A DNA stretch of 12,771 nt from Actinidia chinensis (taxonomy: Eukaryota > Streptophyta > Magnoliopsida > Ericales > Actinidiaceae), in contig VIGQ01000803.1 in assembly GCA_009663005.1 (NCBI GenBank), positions 17,501-30,271 on the forward strand, written 5' to 3'. Of this stretch, positions 1 through 8,623 are shown one piece after another (the stretch's first letter is position 1; each line of letters starts with the position of its first letter). Both the position numbers and the translations under genes were made by a program. Below the pieces are notes generated by a model. The model saw only the letters and a list, made by a program, of their open reading frames with translations. It made no database searches and was not told the origin of the DNA.

Positions 1-456
1 CAGTTTAGATTTAATTTTTTTTTATTTTTTTTCTCTATAAATCTCTCCTTAAATCCTTGATCCAAATACAACTGCTGTATTTCTTAATTAGAAGACATAA
101 GTGTAATAGCAATTATATCAAAAGAGCCCCTAATAAGGCCCATAGGATATGGATATTTTTTTAAAAAATCTGAGCTTTGGATAATGAGGATTTTTTTTAT
201 TTGTAGGGGCCTTGAGAGAGAAAGAACTTTTCTGTGGGGCTTTTTAACAAATATCAAAGAGGCCCAAATTTTAGGCATTAAAATTTTTAATTAGATTTAA
301 TTTAATCGTTAAAAAGACAATATTAATATCTAATAGTTTTGATTTTAGTTCTTAATAGTTGATAATGAAAAGTCTAGATTTTAGTTTTATCATTTTTCTT
401 TTCTGTGATATACGAATTAGAAATACTAAAAATAGATTAGTTGGGTGATTTAGAAT
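1..456. other. AT-rich left flank, no gene recognised
   Basis: This stretch is strongly AT-rich with many T and A runs. The only open frame of note is 64 codons on the minus strand (84-278); it resembles no family I know and has no coding context. The segment lies outside the inverted repeats of the large MULE and is taken as host flanking DNA. A possible decayed 9-base target duplication of that element lies at 437-445. Confidence 0.5.
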
Positions 457-779
457 CTCTAATCCTAAAAGAGAGTTGTTAGAAGGGAGGGTCCTCTAAT
501 TATGATGGTGAGCCTTATGGACTATTTTCATCCACAGATATAGATGTTCAGGAATTCTAAAAATTATGCGTTTGGGGTATTAGAACGACCAAGTCAAGCC
601 ACACTTTAACTGAAAAAAGTTTCTTATTCAGGTTATTTAATATTATTAAAAAACCTTACTCGCGGCCATCATTTTCAATAGCTGTTTGGTATTGTTGGCA
701 TTTTCATGGCTTGCTTTCACCAAGTGATAGCCAGAGAGACATCACCCCGTCCAGATTCTCTTCTATCTCTATGCATACC
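457..779 (+). repeat. Left terminal inverted repeat of the MULE
   Basis: Read in reverse complement, this interval aligns base for base in order with 10084-10402. The strongest block is 546-580 against 10265-10300, with a 17-base exact match (546-562 with 10284-10300) and a 12-base exact match (569-580 with 10265-10276). Weaker but collinear matches continue outward to about 457 and inward to about 779, including the GTGAAA-CAAGC block near 708-720. Identity outside the core is roughly 65-70% by eye. A short GT run (about 786-795) lies just inside. Confidence 0.75.
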
Positions 780-1085
780 GTTTTTTGTGTGTGTGTACTT
801 TTGTTTTTCAGTGTATTGAAACTTTGGGTAATGGATATGGTTAAAGTCAGGCCATTTATTTTAAAAATAAAAACACATCTTAGGGATGTTTTAATATAAA
901 AATGTTATAATTACATTATTTGATAAAATATTTTATACATATTTTTGTAGCACAATATTTTTTATTTTTTTGGACAGTTCATATAAAAATAAATTATATC
1001 AGGACTAAACTACATAATGTTCATAATACAAGGGGGAATCATTTAGGTATAGATTGTAATTTGAAAGCCATATAAAAATAAAATC
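780..1085. other. MULE 3' non-coding sequence
   Basis: AT-rich DNA between the left inverted repeat and the SINE. It contains a short GT microsatellite at 786-795 and T/A runs. No coding frame, RNA gene or clear repeat is seen. It belongs to the part of the MULE downstream of the minus-strand transposase. Confidence 0.45.
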
Positions 1086-1094
1086 GATATGTTC
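1086..1094 (+). repeat. Candidate SINE target-site duplication, 5' copy
   Basis: The nine bases gatatgttc match gacatgttc at 1217-1225 at 8 of 9 positions and lie immediately before the tRNA-like unit. This fits target-primed insertion of a short retroelement. Confidence 0.5.
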
Positions 1095-1216
1095 AAATAA
1101 CTAGAGCTAGCCCTCAGTTGGCTTGAGTTCTAACTTTCATTAGAAAGATCGGTTTGAACCCCTCCCTAGATTCCCTTCCCGGCTTTCGCCCTCCTTGTAA
1201 TGGAGTTAAAAAAAAT
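1095..1216 (+). mobile_element. tRNA-derived SINE
   Basis: This 122-bp segment has the build of a plant SINE: a tRNA-like head, a short unrelated body and an A-rich 3' end. The head carries an RNA polymerase III A-box-like word (tagccctcagttgg, 1108-1121, one base longer than the usual box) and a B-box-like word (ggtttgaaccc, 1151-1161), spaced as in a tRNA gene. After the B box comes a C-rich body ending near 1208 in gagtt followed by eight A residues. Near-identical nonamers flank it (1086-1094 and 1217-1225). It is not a functional tRNA, since the acceptor and anticodon stems do not pair. It codes for nothing and would depend on LINE enzymes. It lies inside the MULE, so it inserted later. 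The family is not identified. Confidence 0.62.
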
Positions 1217-1225
1217 GACATGTTC
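1217..1225 (+). repeat. Candidate SINE target-site duplication, 3' copy
   Basis: The nine bases gacatgttc directly follow the A-tail and match 1086-1094 with one C/T difference. Confidence 0.5.
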
Positions 1226-2357
1226 CGTCTATAAACCCATATTAAGATCTGACAAAAACTCCATGCATTTCCATTACTAGATATATTCTATTACCCAAAC
1301 GAATCACTTCTAGAATTGCTGGTCAACTCAAATTCAAAAAATTGTTTCACTTCGTTAGCTAAACCCAAAACTTAAAGAAAGAGCAAGAAAATAGATTGGT
1401 TTCATCAGTCCCAATCTTAATTCATCCCAAGTCTCCTTTTCTCTTTTACAACCCCAACCTAAATGAGACAAAAATAGTTTTAAATATTAATTTTAATATT
1501 GAAAACTATTGAGATAATTTATCGAGGGATTCAAGATATTTTATTTAAAAACAAAGTCACATGCATAGAAGTGAATTCCATTCAAAAGATAATCATTGTT
1601 TATCAAAAATTGATGAAGTCAAGATTGATAAAATGTATTAAAACATACAAGTAAAAGTTCATGGCTTTAATGTTTACCTGATTGATGATATTATTCAGAA
1701 TATTAGTGTCATTGATATTGGGAAATTGGTAAGAACATGAGGAGTACTGCAATGGCAGCACCTATTAGAGACAAAAATGAAAATTTTAGCGATCATAGGT
1801 ATCATCTATGCATATTTATTTATTTGGCTATTAATGTGTTTTCTTTTACTATTATGTAAGAAAATAAAAAATTTACATCATACCTGACTCAAATAATGTG
1901 GGTTCAATTCTTTGAATAAATGGAAGAAATTGTAACTCCTTCATACCATTTGTTGTCTTAATCCTGGTAAAGGGTCCTAATAAATGATTTAACAACAGTT
2001 TGTGAACTTTGTGGTAGATAGACAAAGACCAAAGAAAAAAAAATTATCTCAATAATCATGATATAGACCTGATAAAAGTACTGACTTGGGTATTATACCC
2101 ATGAGCAGACTGGCGTAATTTTGAAGCTACAATCACTTTCTCCTTTAATGCCTAAAAAATTGATCTTCCACAGTTTATAAATATAATATATTTATATAAT
2201 CAAATTCATGAAATTCAGACTCACCCAACCAAATTGACTGCTGCACATTAGTACAATTGAGTTCCACTATTTGCTAATTTCAGGGGGTGGTTTATTTACT
2301 CGTTTGAACACAAAACTATTTTTAGCTGCTGAAAAGAAACAAACTAATGTTAATATA
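1226..2357. other. MULE 3' non-coding region downstream of the transposase
   Basis: About 1.1 kb of AT-rich DNA lies between the SINE and the stop codon of the minus-strand transposase relic. I see no open frame of useful length and no captured host-gene fragment. A hairpin-forming inverted repeat occurs at 1473-1510. On the minus strand an AATAAA word (complement of 2291-2296) lies about 60 bases past the transposase stop and could be the old polyadenylation signal, though such words are common in AT-rich DNA. Confidence 0.45.
1473..1510. repeat. Short inverted repeat, potential hairpin
   Basis: A 17-base arm (1473-1489) pairs with 1494-1510 across a four-base loop with one mismatch. The stem is almost entirely A and T apart from a few G-C pairs. 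It could be a small foldback or simply chance in AT-rich DNA. Nothing downstream suggests a terminator role. Confidence 0.5.
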
Positions 2358-3604
2358 CTAGAATTGAATTTTTTGCAGTGATACATTTATCTCTTGTATT
2401 TTGTCGATGCCCGTTCCTATTTGACTTATCTCATGGTAGACCCTTTTGCCTTTTGTTTTTTGAATTCTTTTTTCTCCCAGAAAGCTTGTATCTGCCATGT
2501 CCTTCCCTAGTTTTTCACAAGTCCCTGGCTCATGAATCACAATATTTTCTGCTTGATGTTTCACATTTTTCTCATTCTTGGCAATCATTTCTATTCTTAG
2601 TTGCTTTGCTTTTTCTTGACAGTTTTAAGTTTCAACCCTTTCCTTGCCACTTCAAATACTTCTAATTGAAACATTGATGGCTTCATGACAAAGGATACTT
2701 AACGTAAAGGTAAAGGCGAGTGACAATTCTCACATAAGATCAGTGACAACTCCATCTTTTGCATCTGCACTTCTATCTTTAAGATATATTATCAGGGATT
2801 GGTGTACATTTTTCACAATTGAATTCCCCAGGAATGCTTGCACAGTATACAAGAAATGCTGAATTTTACAAAGCTATCTTCATACTATGATCAAGAGAGT
2901 TGAAATTTACAACGCGCTCTTTAAGTTAATTATTCCACAATCTTGCATTGTATGTAGAATTGGCCCTGTTCCTTAAATTTTTTCACGGTAAAGAAGAAGC
3001 AATTAGCTCTCTTAAAATTTTTAGAAAGCATAGGTGTAAAGCTTACTAGCTACTTCTTCAAACAGGCAGTCTAAACACCAATGGAGGCAGCAAATTGTTC
3101 ATGTAAAAATCAGCCTCAATTTCTGCCTTCACGTCGGCTAACTAAAAGCCGTATCAACACTCCTAACAAAATTAAAAAGTAACATATTTCTTGCAAAAAT
3201 CCCTTGAAAAATTTATTTATAACTCTTATTACGCGGAGTTGTTGATATGTAGCACAAAAGAAGTTCATGGAATTAAACAGACACACATTTTTTGCCTTTT
3301 GGAATACAATTTGACAACCCATTCATTGTCATGCAAGTTATACTTGTAAGTAACGCTCCCTGCCCATTTCAAAATCTTCAACTGTTTCAAAAACTTTCGT
3401 ATACCAGTAAGAAAAGTCCTACCAAATAGAGATCCTCATCGGAAACAAGTGGCTCAAGTGCTTCTTAACATTGCGAAGATATGCACAAACAAAAGCGATG
3501 ACATGTATTGAAGCACATTTGCAATTGCTGCTGCCATAGCTGCATCCCTGATCAATGCAGATTAGCTTGGATGCGAACCCTTCAACTTTACATAAATGTT
3601 GAAG
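2358..3604 (-). pseudogene. FAR1/MULE-type transposase relic, C-terminal block (MULE domain end, SWIM, tail)
   Basis: Read on the minus strand from 3604 to 2358, this continues the transposase interrupted by the copia element. Just after the junction is an EWVFNIYVK-like stretch. Next come DAAMAAAIANVL (about 3510-3550), a C-H-I-F pattern, KHLSHLF (near 3440), and HDNEWVVKLYS (about 3300-3340). Then follow NKFFKGFLQ (near 3210), EADFYMNN (about 3095-3120), and FEEVASKLYT (about 3025-3055). ILCKHS (2832-2849) is the C-x-H end of a SWIM zinc motif. NVHQ and DAKDGVVTD follow (2745-2815), then LCHEAIN (about 2670-2690), and a lysine/glutamate-rich tail ends at a stop at 2358. This order matches FAR1/FHY3/Jittery proteins. 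The frame shifts at least six times with several stops. The conserved Ser-Glu-Ser-x-Asn block near 3215-3235 reads AAG where GAG is expected (3225-3227), so the third catalytic acid appears lost. It could instead be a dead host FAR1-related gene, but the flanking inverted repeats favour a transposase. Confidence 0.78.
3600..3604 (+). repeat. Copia target-site duplication, left copy
   Basis: tgaag directly precedes the LTR start. It matches tgaac at 8619-8623 at 4 of 5 positions. Ty1/copia integrases make 5-bp duplications. Confidence 0.65.
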
Positions 3605-3871
3605 TGATAAGTCTACACCATCTTACTGTCAACTCAGCAAGCCAACAAATCTCTCATGATCCTTGCTGCAAAGAATGGAAATTCTCCCGGTGATTCCTCC
3701 CAAAAATACATGGAGACAATTCTCTATGTAAGTTGGTAATTACTACGAAAGTCACTGTTATATTTAGTCATCTTTAGATTAGTTTCTTTTATATTTCAGA
3801 AATTTACTTACATAAGACTTTAATACTCTGAATGAAAAATACAGAATCATTTAATTCATATTTACCCTTTA
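3605..3871 (+). repeat. 5' long terminal repeat of the copia element
   Basis: It starts with TG (tgataagtctac) and aligns along its whole length with 8347-8618, ending in accctttA just before the primer site. The end reads TA rather than the usual CA, in both copies. Differences from the 3' copy are scattered substitutions and single-base indels. It would have held the promoter for the plus-strand genomic RNA. Confidence 0.9.
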
Positions 3872-3885
3872 TGGTTATCAGAGCC
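3872..3885 (+). other. Primer binding site for initiator methionine tRNA
   Basis: tggttatcagagcc abuts the 5' LTR. Plant copia elements use tggtatcagagc, complementary to the 3' end of initiator tRNA-Met. Here one extra T splits the match after four bases, so priming would be impaired if the T is real. Confidence 0.85.
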
Positions 3886-3924
3886 CTAGGCTTCTTCCTA
3901 TCTCATCTCATCTCATCTTCGGCC

Positions 3925-4930
3925 ATGACTGAATCAAATGAAGTCACGGTTATGTCCAGCAGTCCAAACACTTCTACTTCATATCATCCCATAAAGTATC
4001 TCAATCACACAGCCACACTAATTCTCAAAAACTTCCACTGGAGGAAAACTATTCAATGTGGAGCTCTCAGATGACAATCTTCTCTCGGGTATGATCTCAT
4101 GGGGATTTCGTGGATGGAACCATTTGTCCCACCAGCCAATGATCCAGATTAAAAATTGGATTCGTCAAAGATCGATCCTCCTCCTTGCATCCAAACGGCT
4201 GTCCAATGGACAGCAGGGCCGATTGTTCTCGATGCAAAACAGATGAAGAGCCTGGAGCAAACTCAAAAAAACCACCTCGCCAACAAATCCATCACTCGAA
4301 GGTTGGGTCTCCTTGATTCTCTACCAGGGTAAGTCAAGAGGAAAAAGCATTCTGAATTGATGCTATCTGTCAAAACTATTATTGTGACCTTGCTATGATT
4401 GGGCATGATATGAGTGATGGAGAAATAGTAGGTCATACCCTCAATGGCCTCACCGCTGACTACAAAGAGATTAAGCTGCCTTACGTGCAAGAGAGCTCCC
4501 ATCCTTTCAAAGAATGGTCGAAAAGCTACTAGACTATGAAACTAGTCTCAAAGCACTTCAGACTCAACAAAGAAGAATTGTCCATCACTTGCTCAATATT
4601 CACAGCAACAACACAATAAGAAGGGCAGAAAACGGTAACTCCAATATCACTCAAAGACAGTCAAACTACAGAGGAACCACAATAATACCACAGAAACAGT
4701 GGTAAGCAAAATCAATTCCAACGAGAATTCCTATAAAATTGTGGAAACCAAAATTACTCCAACAACTCAAACCCTCCAGGATTCTCACCCAACCAGTAAA
4801 TCAGAATTGGCAGTCCACCTACAAATGGGAATCAAATACCTCGAGTTGTTTGTCAATTATGTGAGAAACCTGGTCATGTTGCCAAAGTATGCCGATTACG
4901 TCCTCACGCACAATCCAACTTCACACTCAT
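3925..4930 (+). pseudogene. Copia gag (capsid and nucleocapsid) remnant
   Basis: The likely original start is the ATG at 3925, followed by an acidic, serine-rich leader (MTESNEV). The frame then passes through LNHTATLILKNFHW, a decayed version of the usual 'NY..W' gag entry. A frameshift near 4055 leads to WSSQM and SHGDFVDGT (about 4059-4120), matching the FVDGT block of plant copia gag. Further on are IGHDMSDGEIVGHTLNGL and DYKEI (about 4395-4475), then after another shift MVEKLLDYETSLK (4514-4552), the conserved end of the gag capsid region. A nucleocapsid zinc knuckle C-x2-C-x4-H-x4-C is intact at 4851-4892. Several stops and at least three frameshifts make it non-functional. Gag would have packaged the element RNA in cytoplasmic particles. 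Confidence 0.85.
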
Positions 4931-5290
4931 AGCCCCCACAATCAGTCAATTGTATATTGATTCTGGAGCCCTCTCACAACATCACCTCGGAACTTGCAGA
5001 ACTTGTTATTCCCGGCGAGTAGAGTGGTAATTAAGATATCATTGTTCGAGATGGTAATAACGTCCCTATAACTCATATAGGATTTAACGCACTTAAATCA
5101 GTGATTCCCTTTCAAACTTAATAATGTTTTGTGTGCCCTCAAATCAAAAAAATCTGCTTTCTGTTTCTCAATTTTTGTACCCACAATACACATCTATTGA
5201 ATTTTTGTCCTAATTTTCTTTCTTGTGAAGGATCGACCACCACGGGGGCATCCTCGTGCGCGGCCGGAGTAGAGGCAATGTGATGAGTGG
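4931..5290 (+). pseudogene. Copia aspartic protease remnant
   Basis: The frame of the zinc knuckle runs directly into YIDSGA; the catalytic Asp-Ser-Gly codons are 4959-4967. A frameshift follows, then NITSELAELVIPGE, GDGNN-like and PITHIGF (about 4980-5085), the usual spacing after the active site in copia protease. LNNVLCVPS and KNLLSVSQF (about 5118-5175) mark the end of the domain and the link to integrase. At least two stops (near 5020-5035) and several shifts break it. The enzyme would have cut the gag-pol polyprotein. Confidence 0.82.
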
Positions 5291-6280
5291 CCACAGTAAA
5301 ACTACCATCCCAGTACCAAGATCACTCTTCAATTCATCACAACACCACCTTCACCACAACCATGTCAATCCTCCCTCCATCCTTTTAGCTTTCCTGGCAC
5401 AATCGTCTTGGGCACCCGTCCTCCAAAATCCCCATCAAATTGTTGCTTCTCTAACTTCCCTTTATCTAAGTCTAGCTCTTCTGTCTCTTCCTGCAATGCA
5501 TGTCTATGTAAAAAAGCCACAACCCCGTTTGGCGTTTCTCATTAAACTGTTCGAGAAGACCTCTAGAAATTCTTTTTAATGGATGTTTGGGGACATGCTC
5601 CTCTTATTTCCTTGATAATTTCGTTATTAATGTTTCTCTCTTTGTGGTTACTTACTAAATCCACATGGCTTTAATCTAATCAAAAATAAATCTGTGGTCC
5701 CTCCGTGTTCCAACGTTTTTAAAAAAATATCTCTAGTTTTGAACATTATTTTTTTCTACCACCATTCAAACTGTTTATATACAGATGGTATTGGCAAAGC
5801 CAATAGTCTTGGGTATTTTCTCTCCGTCGGGTTGGAATTCAACACCTCAAAATCTCCTCTCATATCCCTGAACTGAACATGTTGGCACGCCGAGCGTAAA
5901 CACCGTCACATCACCATTGTGAAACTGCTCTACTTTACTTCATCTGCTTCATTCCGCTCAAATATTGAACCTTAGCAGTTCATCTGCAAGCTGCCGTTTA
6001 TCTAATCAACCGTATGCCTTCTTGCTTCCGGTCACACATAACAATCTCCCTTCTTTCATCTCTTTAAGGCAATACCTAACTAAATCTATCCTTTGAAAAT
6101 ATTTGGTGTCTTTGTTACCCCATGGTTAACGGCCCTACGCCTCTCCCAACTCGAACCACGATCACGCCCCTTGTGTGTTTCTTTGTTACTCCAATTCCAC
6201 ATCATGCCCTCTCTTTGTCTTGATCCCTCCCCTCCAAAATAAAATCTTCACCTCTAAGACATTAATTTTGGGAAAATACA
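5291..6280 (+). pseudogene. Copia integrase remnant
   Basis: The N-terminal zinc domain is visible: WHNRLGHP gives His-x4-His (5398-5415), and CNAC gives the Cys pair (5492-5503). The catalytic core follows. DVWG carries the first Asp (5582-5584), TDG the second (5784-5786) and AERKHRH the Glu (5892-5894). The second Asp and the Glu are in one frame with exactly 35 residues between them, the classic D-x35-E spacing, although a stop at 5874-5876 lies between. Downstream, KIFGVFVTPW (about 6090-6125) and PRS.PCVS with CLDPS (about 6150-6235) match the C-terminal copia integrase region. The first Asp is in another frame. Integrase would have inserted the cDNA and made the 5-bp duplication. Confidence 0.87.
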
Positions 6281-6860
6281 TTCCCCTTTCAAAATACACT
6301 TTCATACTGAGTCCCCCTTCCCCTTACTTCCTTAGATACTTGGTTACCAAAACAACCTCCATGACTTTTCCAATTTCCACTCATATATCTTCCCCTTGAT
6401 ATTATTTCCTAATTCTTCCTCCACTACCTTCGGATACCCAAAATATCTCCAACTTCTCGTCTCTCCTAACTCCAAGCCGAGACATGTCCTCCTCCTCTTT
6501 ACGGTAATTCCACTAACTCGCGTGGTGAATCTCCCTCTCACAGTTCTAACTCTTTAAACCAGGCGCACCTCATCCTCGATCTCCTCCTCCCCGCCTCATC
6601 TCAGGATGCATCGCATACTTCACAGGTAAGTGTCTCAAATCTTCTATTCTCCTCCTTCTCCATCATAGCCGAACCCCACCCTTCTAACACGAGGCTACGC
6701 AATAATATTACAAAAAAAAAAAAACAAACCAAAACGCCTCCTTGATCTTCACACTACCATCATCTCTCCAAACCATTGAACCTCCAACCTCAAACAGGCC
6801 CAACACCATCAACTCCTTTCCGTCAGTCATGAAGTGACGAATATAAATGCCTTCTTTCCA
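6281..6860 (+). pseudogene. Copia integrase to reverse transcriptase linker, decayed
   Basis: This stretch corresponds to the fast-evolving serine/proline-rich linker of copia pol. It is C-rich and T-rich with frequent Ser, Pro, Thr and Leu codons in the plus frames, and an A-run of 13 at 6712-6724. No conserved motif is recognised. A minus-strand frame at 6344-6541 is treated as a shadow. Confidence 0.55.
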
Positions 6861-7600
6861 TCAAACCAAACCTGGTCCTTGTTTCCCCCGACCCCTCCAC
6901 AAAAACGTAATTGGGGTGGCAAGTGGGTCTAATCGAATTAAGAGAAATCTATGGGTCCATAGCTCTATAAAGCTCGCTTAGTGGCTAAAGTTTTTCATCC
7001 ACCGTCCCTGGAGTTGACTCTCAGAAACCTATAGCCCTGTTGTCAAACCTGTAATTGGTTTCGATACTACTTCTCTTGCTGTGCCTAAGAGTTGGCCTCT
7101 TCGCCAACTTGCGTGATAATGCATTCTTGCAGGGGGCTCTTCTATCTGAACGAATTTTTTCATGGCCCAGCCCCCCTGGCTTCACACATACTGACCTTCC
7201 CAATCATTATGTCGGTTGCGGAAGGCTATATATGGACTCAGGCAGGCTCCTTCAGCTTGTTACCAGACTTTCGGCAATTTTCTTTATCTCCGATGTTTCA
7301 TCCATCACCAACTCTCATTCTGATACTTTCCTGTTTAGCTTTATTCTCCCACTTTGGTACTTTTCTATTGGTTTATGTTGATGATATCATCATCACTGGG
7401 GTCCTGCCGTCGCTTCATGTTTAGCTACCTTTAAACCTCTACTCTTGCCCGGCGATTCGCTATAAAACTGATCTAGGTATGCTTTCGTATTTCTTGGTAC
7501 TGAGCTCACTTTACCTCAATGGTTTATTTTTATCCAGACGAAGTATATAAGGCCTCCTGCATCTGATTCAACAGGCGCGCTGCCAAACATGTCTCCACGC
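6861..7600 (+). pseudogene. Copia reverse transcriptase remnant
   Basis: The domain opens with NQTWSL (about 6868-6885), WGGKWV (about 6915) and YKARLVAK (about 6970-6995), the standard copia start. RQLRD/NAFLQGALL (about 7100-7145), PPGFTHTDLPNH (about 7169-7207), and NSHSDTFLF (about 7310-7335) follow in one frame. A shift then leads to LLVYVDDIIITG (about 7366-7400). The catalytic Tyr-Val-Asp-Asp codons are intact at 7374-7385. SYFLGTE-like and GLF...TKY words follow near 7485-7550. The central 'YGLKQAPRAW' block is not recognisable in this copy, suggesting loss or deletion between about 7205 and 7270. Multiple shifts and stops make it inactive. Confidence 0.9.
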
Positions 7601-8337
7601 CTCTTGCCACTACTGATGTTCTCAATTGGTTGAGGGTCCCCACGCTTATGCAATCATTGTATCGTCAATCACTTGGGATCCTTTACATATTCTCCTTGAC
7701 TCGTCCAGATGTTCCTTTGGCATCACAGTTGTCTCTTTCATGCATTGCCCTCCTCACTTCAGTGGGGGTCAGGCGGTTACCACGACTGCTCCGTTATCTA
7801 CCGGGACTCATTGATTATGCTTAAATGCTTCGCAAGAACTCTCCTCAGACCCTTCATGCATTTGCGAATGCCGATTTGGCAGGTGACCTAATGATCGACT
7901 TCAACGTCTGCCTATGTGGTTTTTCTGGCGCAAATCCCATCTCCTGGAGTTCTAAAAGCAAAAGACAGTTGCTCGCCGCCTCATGTCCACAGAGGCAGAA
8001 TACCGTGCCATTGCCTCTACCGCAGCTGAAGTAGTTGGATAAATGCATCCTCCTTCAAGATTTGCGTTTTTGCCTATCCTTCCCCACTCCTTCATTTTTT
8101 TGTGACAATGTCAGTGCTACATATGTATTGCCAACCCAGTCTTTCACTCTCGTATGAGCACAAATCGCTATCACTTCCATTTTGTACGAGATCAGGTTTG
8201 CTACAGGTCGTCTACGTGTTTTATCATGCTTATACATCTGAACCACCTTGCTGATTCCCTTACTAAAGCCCCTGCCCTCGTCTTCACTTTCTCACCGTCT
8301 CGACCAAGATTGGTGTCCTAAATGGCCAGTCAATCTT
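7601..8337 (+). pseudogene. Copia RNase H and pol C-terminus remnant
   Basis: After the polymerase palm come YRQSLGILY and LTRPDV (about 7660-7715), a copia hallmark, then RRLPRLLRYLPG (about 7770-7805). RNase H motifs are HAFANADLAGD (about 7855-7890), ANPISWSSKSKRQ (about 7930-7965), STEAEYRAIASTAAE (about 7986-8030) and CDNVSATY (about 8102-8125). ANPVFHSRM-like and HFHFVRDQV (about 8130-8200) follow, then LADSLTKAP near 8250-8275, the usual copia C-terminus. KIGVLNGQ ends the frame just before the polypurine tract. Stops at 8039-8041 and frameshifts on both sides disable it. Confidence 0.88.
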
Positions 8338-8346
8338 GCGGGGGCA
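8338..8346 (+). other. Polypurine tract
   Basis: gcgggggca abuts the 3' LTR. Copia elements carry a G-rich purine run here that primes plus-strand DNA synthesis. One C interrupts it near the start and another near the end. Confidence 0.75.
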
Positions 8347-8618
8347 TGATAAGTCTACCCATTCTACTGCTCCACTCATTCAAGCCACCAATCTCTCAGT
8401 GATCCTTGCTTGCAAATACATGGAAATCTCCCCGGTGATTCCTGCCAAAAGACATGAAAACAATTTCTCTAGTTAGTTTGTAATTACTACGTAATATTCA
8501 CTGTGGTAATATTTAGTCAATCTTGGAGTAGTTTCCTTTTTCTATTCAGAAATTTACTACTAAACTGTAATACCTGAATGAAAAATACAGATCATATTAA
8601 TTCATATTTTACCCTTTA
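8347..8618 (+). repeat. 3' long terminal repeat of the copia element
   Basis: It begins tgataagtctac and ends accctttA, matching 3605-3871 throughout. It is 272 bp long. Shared blocks include cccggtgattcct, taattactac, cagaaatttact and gaatgaaaaatacag. It would have supplied the RNA 3' end. Confidence 0.9.
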
Positions 8619-8623
8619 TGAAC
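8619..8623 (+). repeat. Copia target-site duplication, right copy
   Basis: tgaac follows the 3' LTR and matches tgaag at 3600-3604 at 4 of 5 bases. Confidence 0.65.

Larger units (their letters stand above)
3605..8618 (+). mobile_element. Degenerate Ty1/copia LTR retrotransposon
   Basis: This is a complete but dead element of 5,014 bp: 5' LTR, initiator-Met-tRNA primer site, gag, protease, integrase, reverse transcriptase, RNase H, polypurine tract and 3' LTR. Integrase precedes reverse transcriptase, which defines copia rather than gypsy. Short LTRs (267 and 272 bp) and about 5 kb total length fit an Ale/Retrofit-like lineage, a tentative placement. The LTRs, identical at insertion, are now only about 80% alike by eye, so insertion is old. 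The coding region is riddled with frameshifts and stops but keeps nearly all signature motifs in order, pointing to in-place decay rather than rearrangement. It lies in the opposite orientation to the transposase it splits. A 5-bp target duplication (tgaag/tgaac) marks a simple integration. Confidence 0.93.

Noticed and set aside
711..899. 62-codon plus-strand frame at the left inverted repeat
   Set aside because: It straddles the inner edge of the inverted repeat and a GT run, with no homology and no coding bias.
1095..1170. Functional tRNA gene
   Set aside because: Box-like words exist, but no cloverleaf acceptor or anticodon stem can be paired; a SINE head explains it better.
2358..2588. 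First read as a fragment of a CC-NB-LRR disease-resistance gene because of an IGTGIDKIQEI-like helix
   Set aside because: The upstream minus-strand text (ILCKHS, NVHQ, DAKDGVVTD, LCHEAIN) fits the FAR1/MULE C-terminus much better, and no NB-ARC motif is present.
2378..2665. 95-codon plus-strand open frame rich in Phe and Leu
   Set aside because: It is antisense to the transposase C-terminal tail. Its Phe/Leu content follows from reading a Lys/Glu-rich coding strand backwards.
5256..5579. 107-codon plus-strand frame that looks like an independent gene
   Set aside because: It overlaps copia protease and integrase motifs readable in neighbouring frames; its own translation is a shifted copy of that region.
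7055..7424. Two overlapping frames of about 110 codons as separate genes
   Set aside because: They are two halves of one reverse transcriptase separated by a frameshift near 7330-7360.
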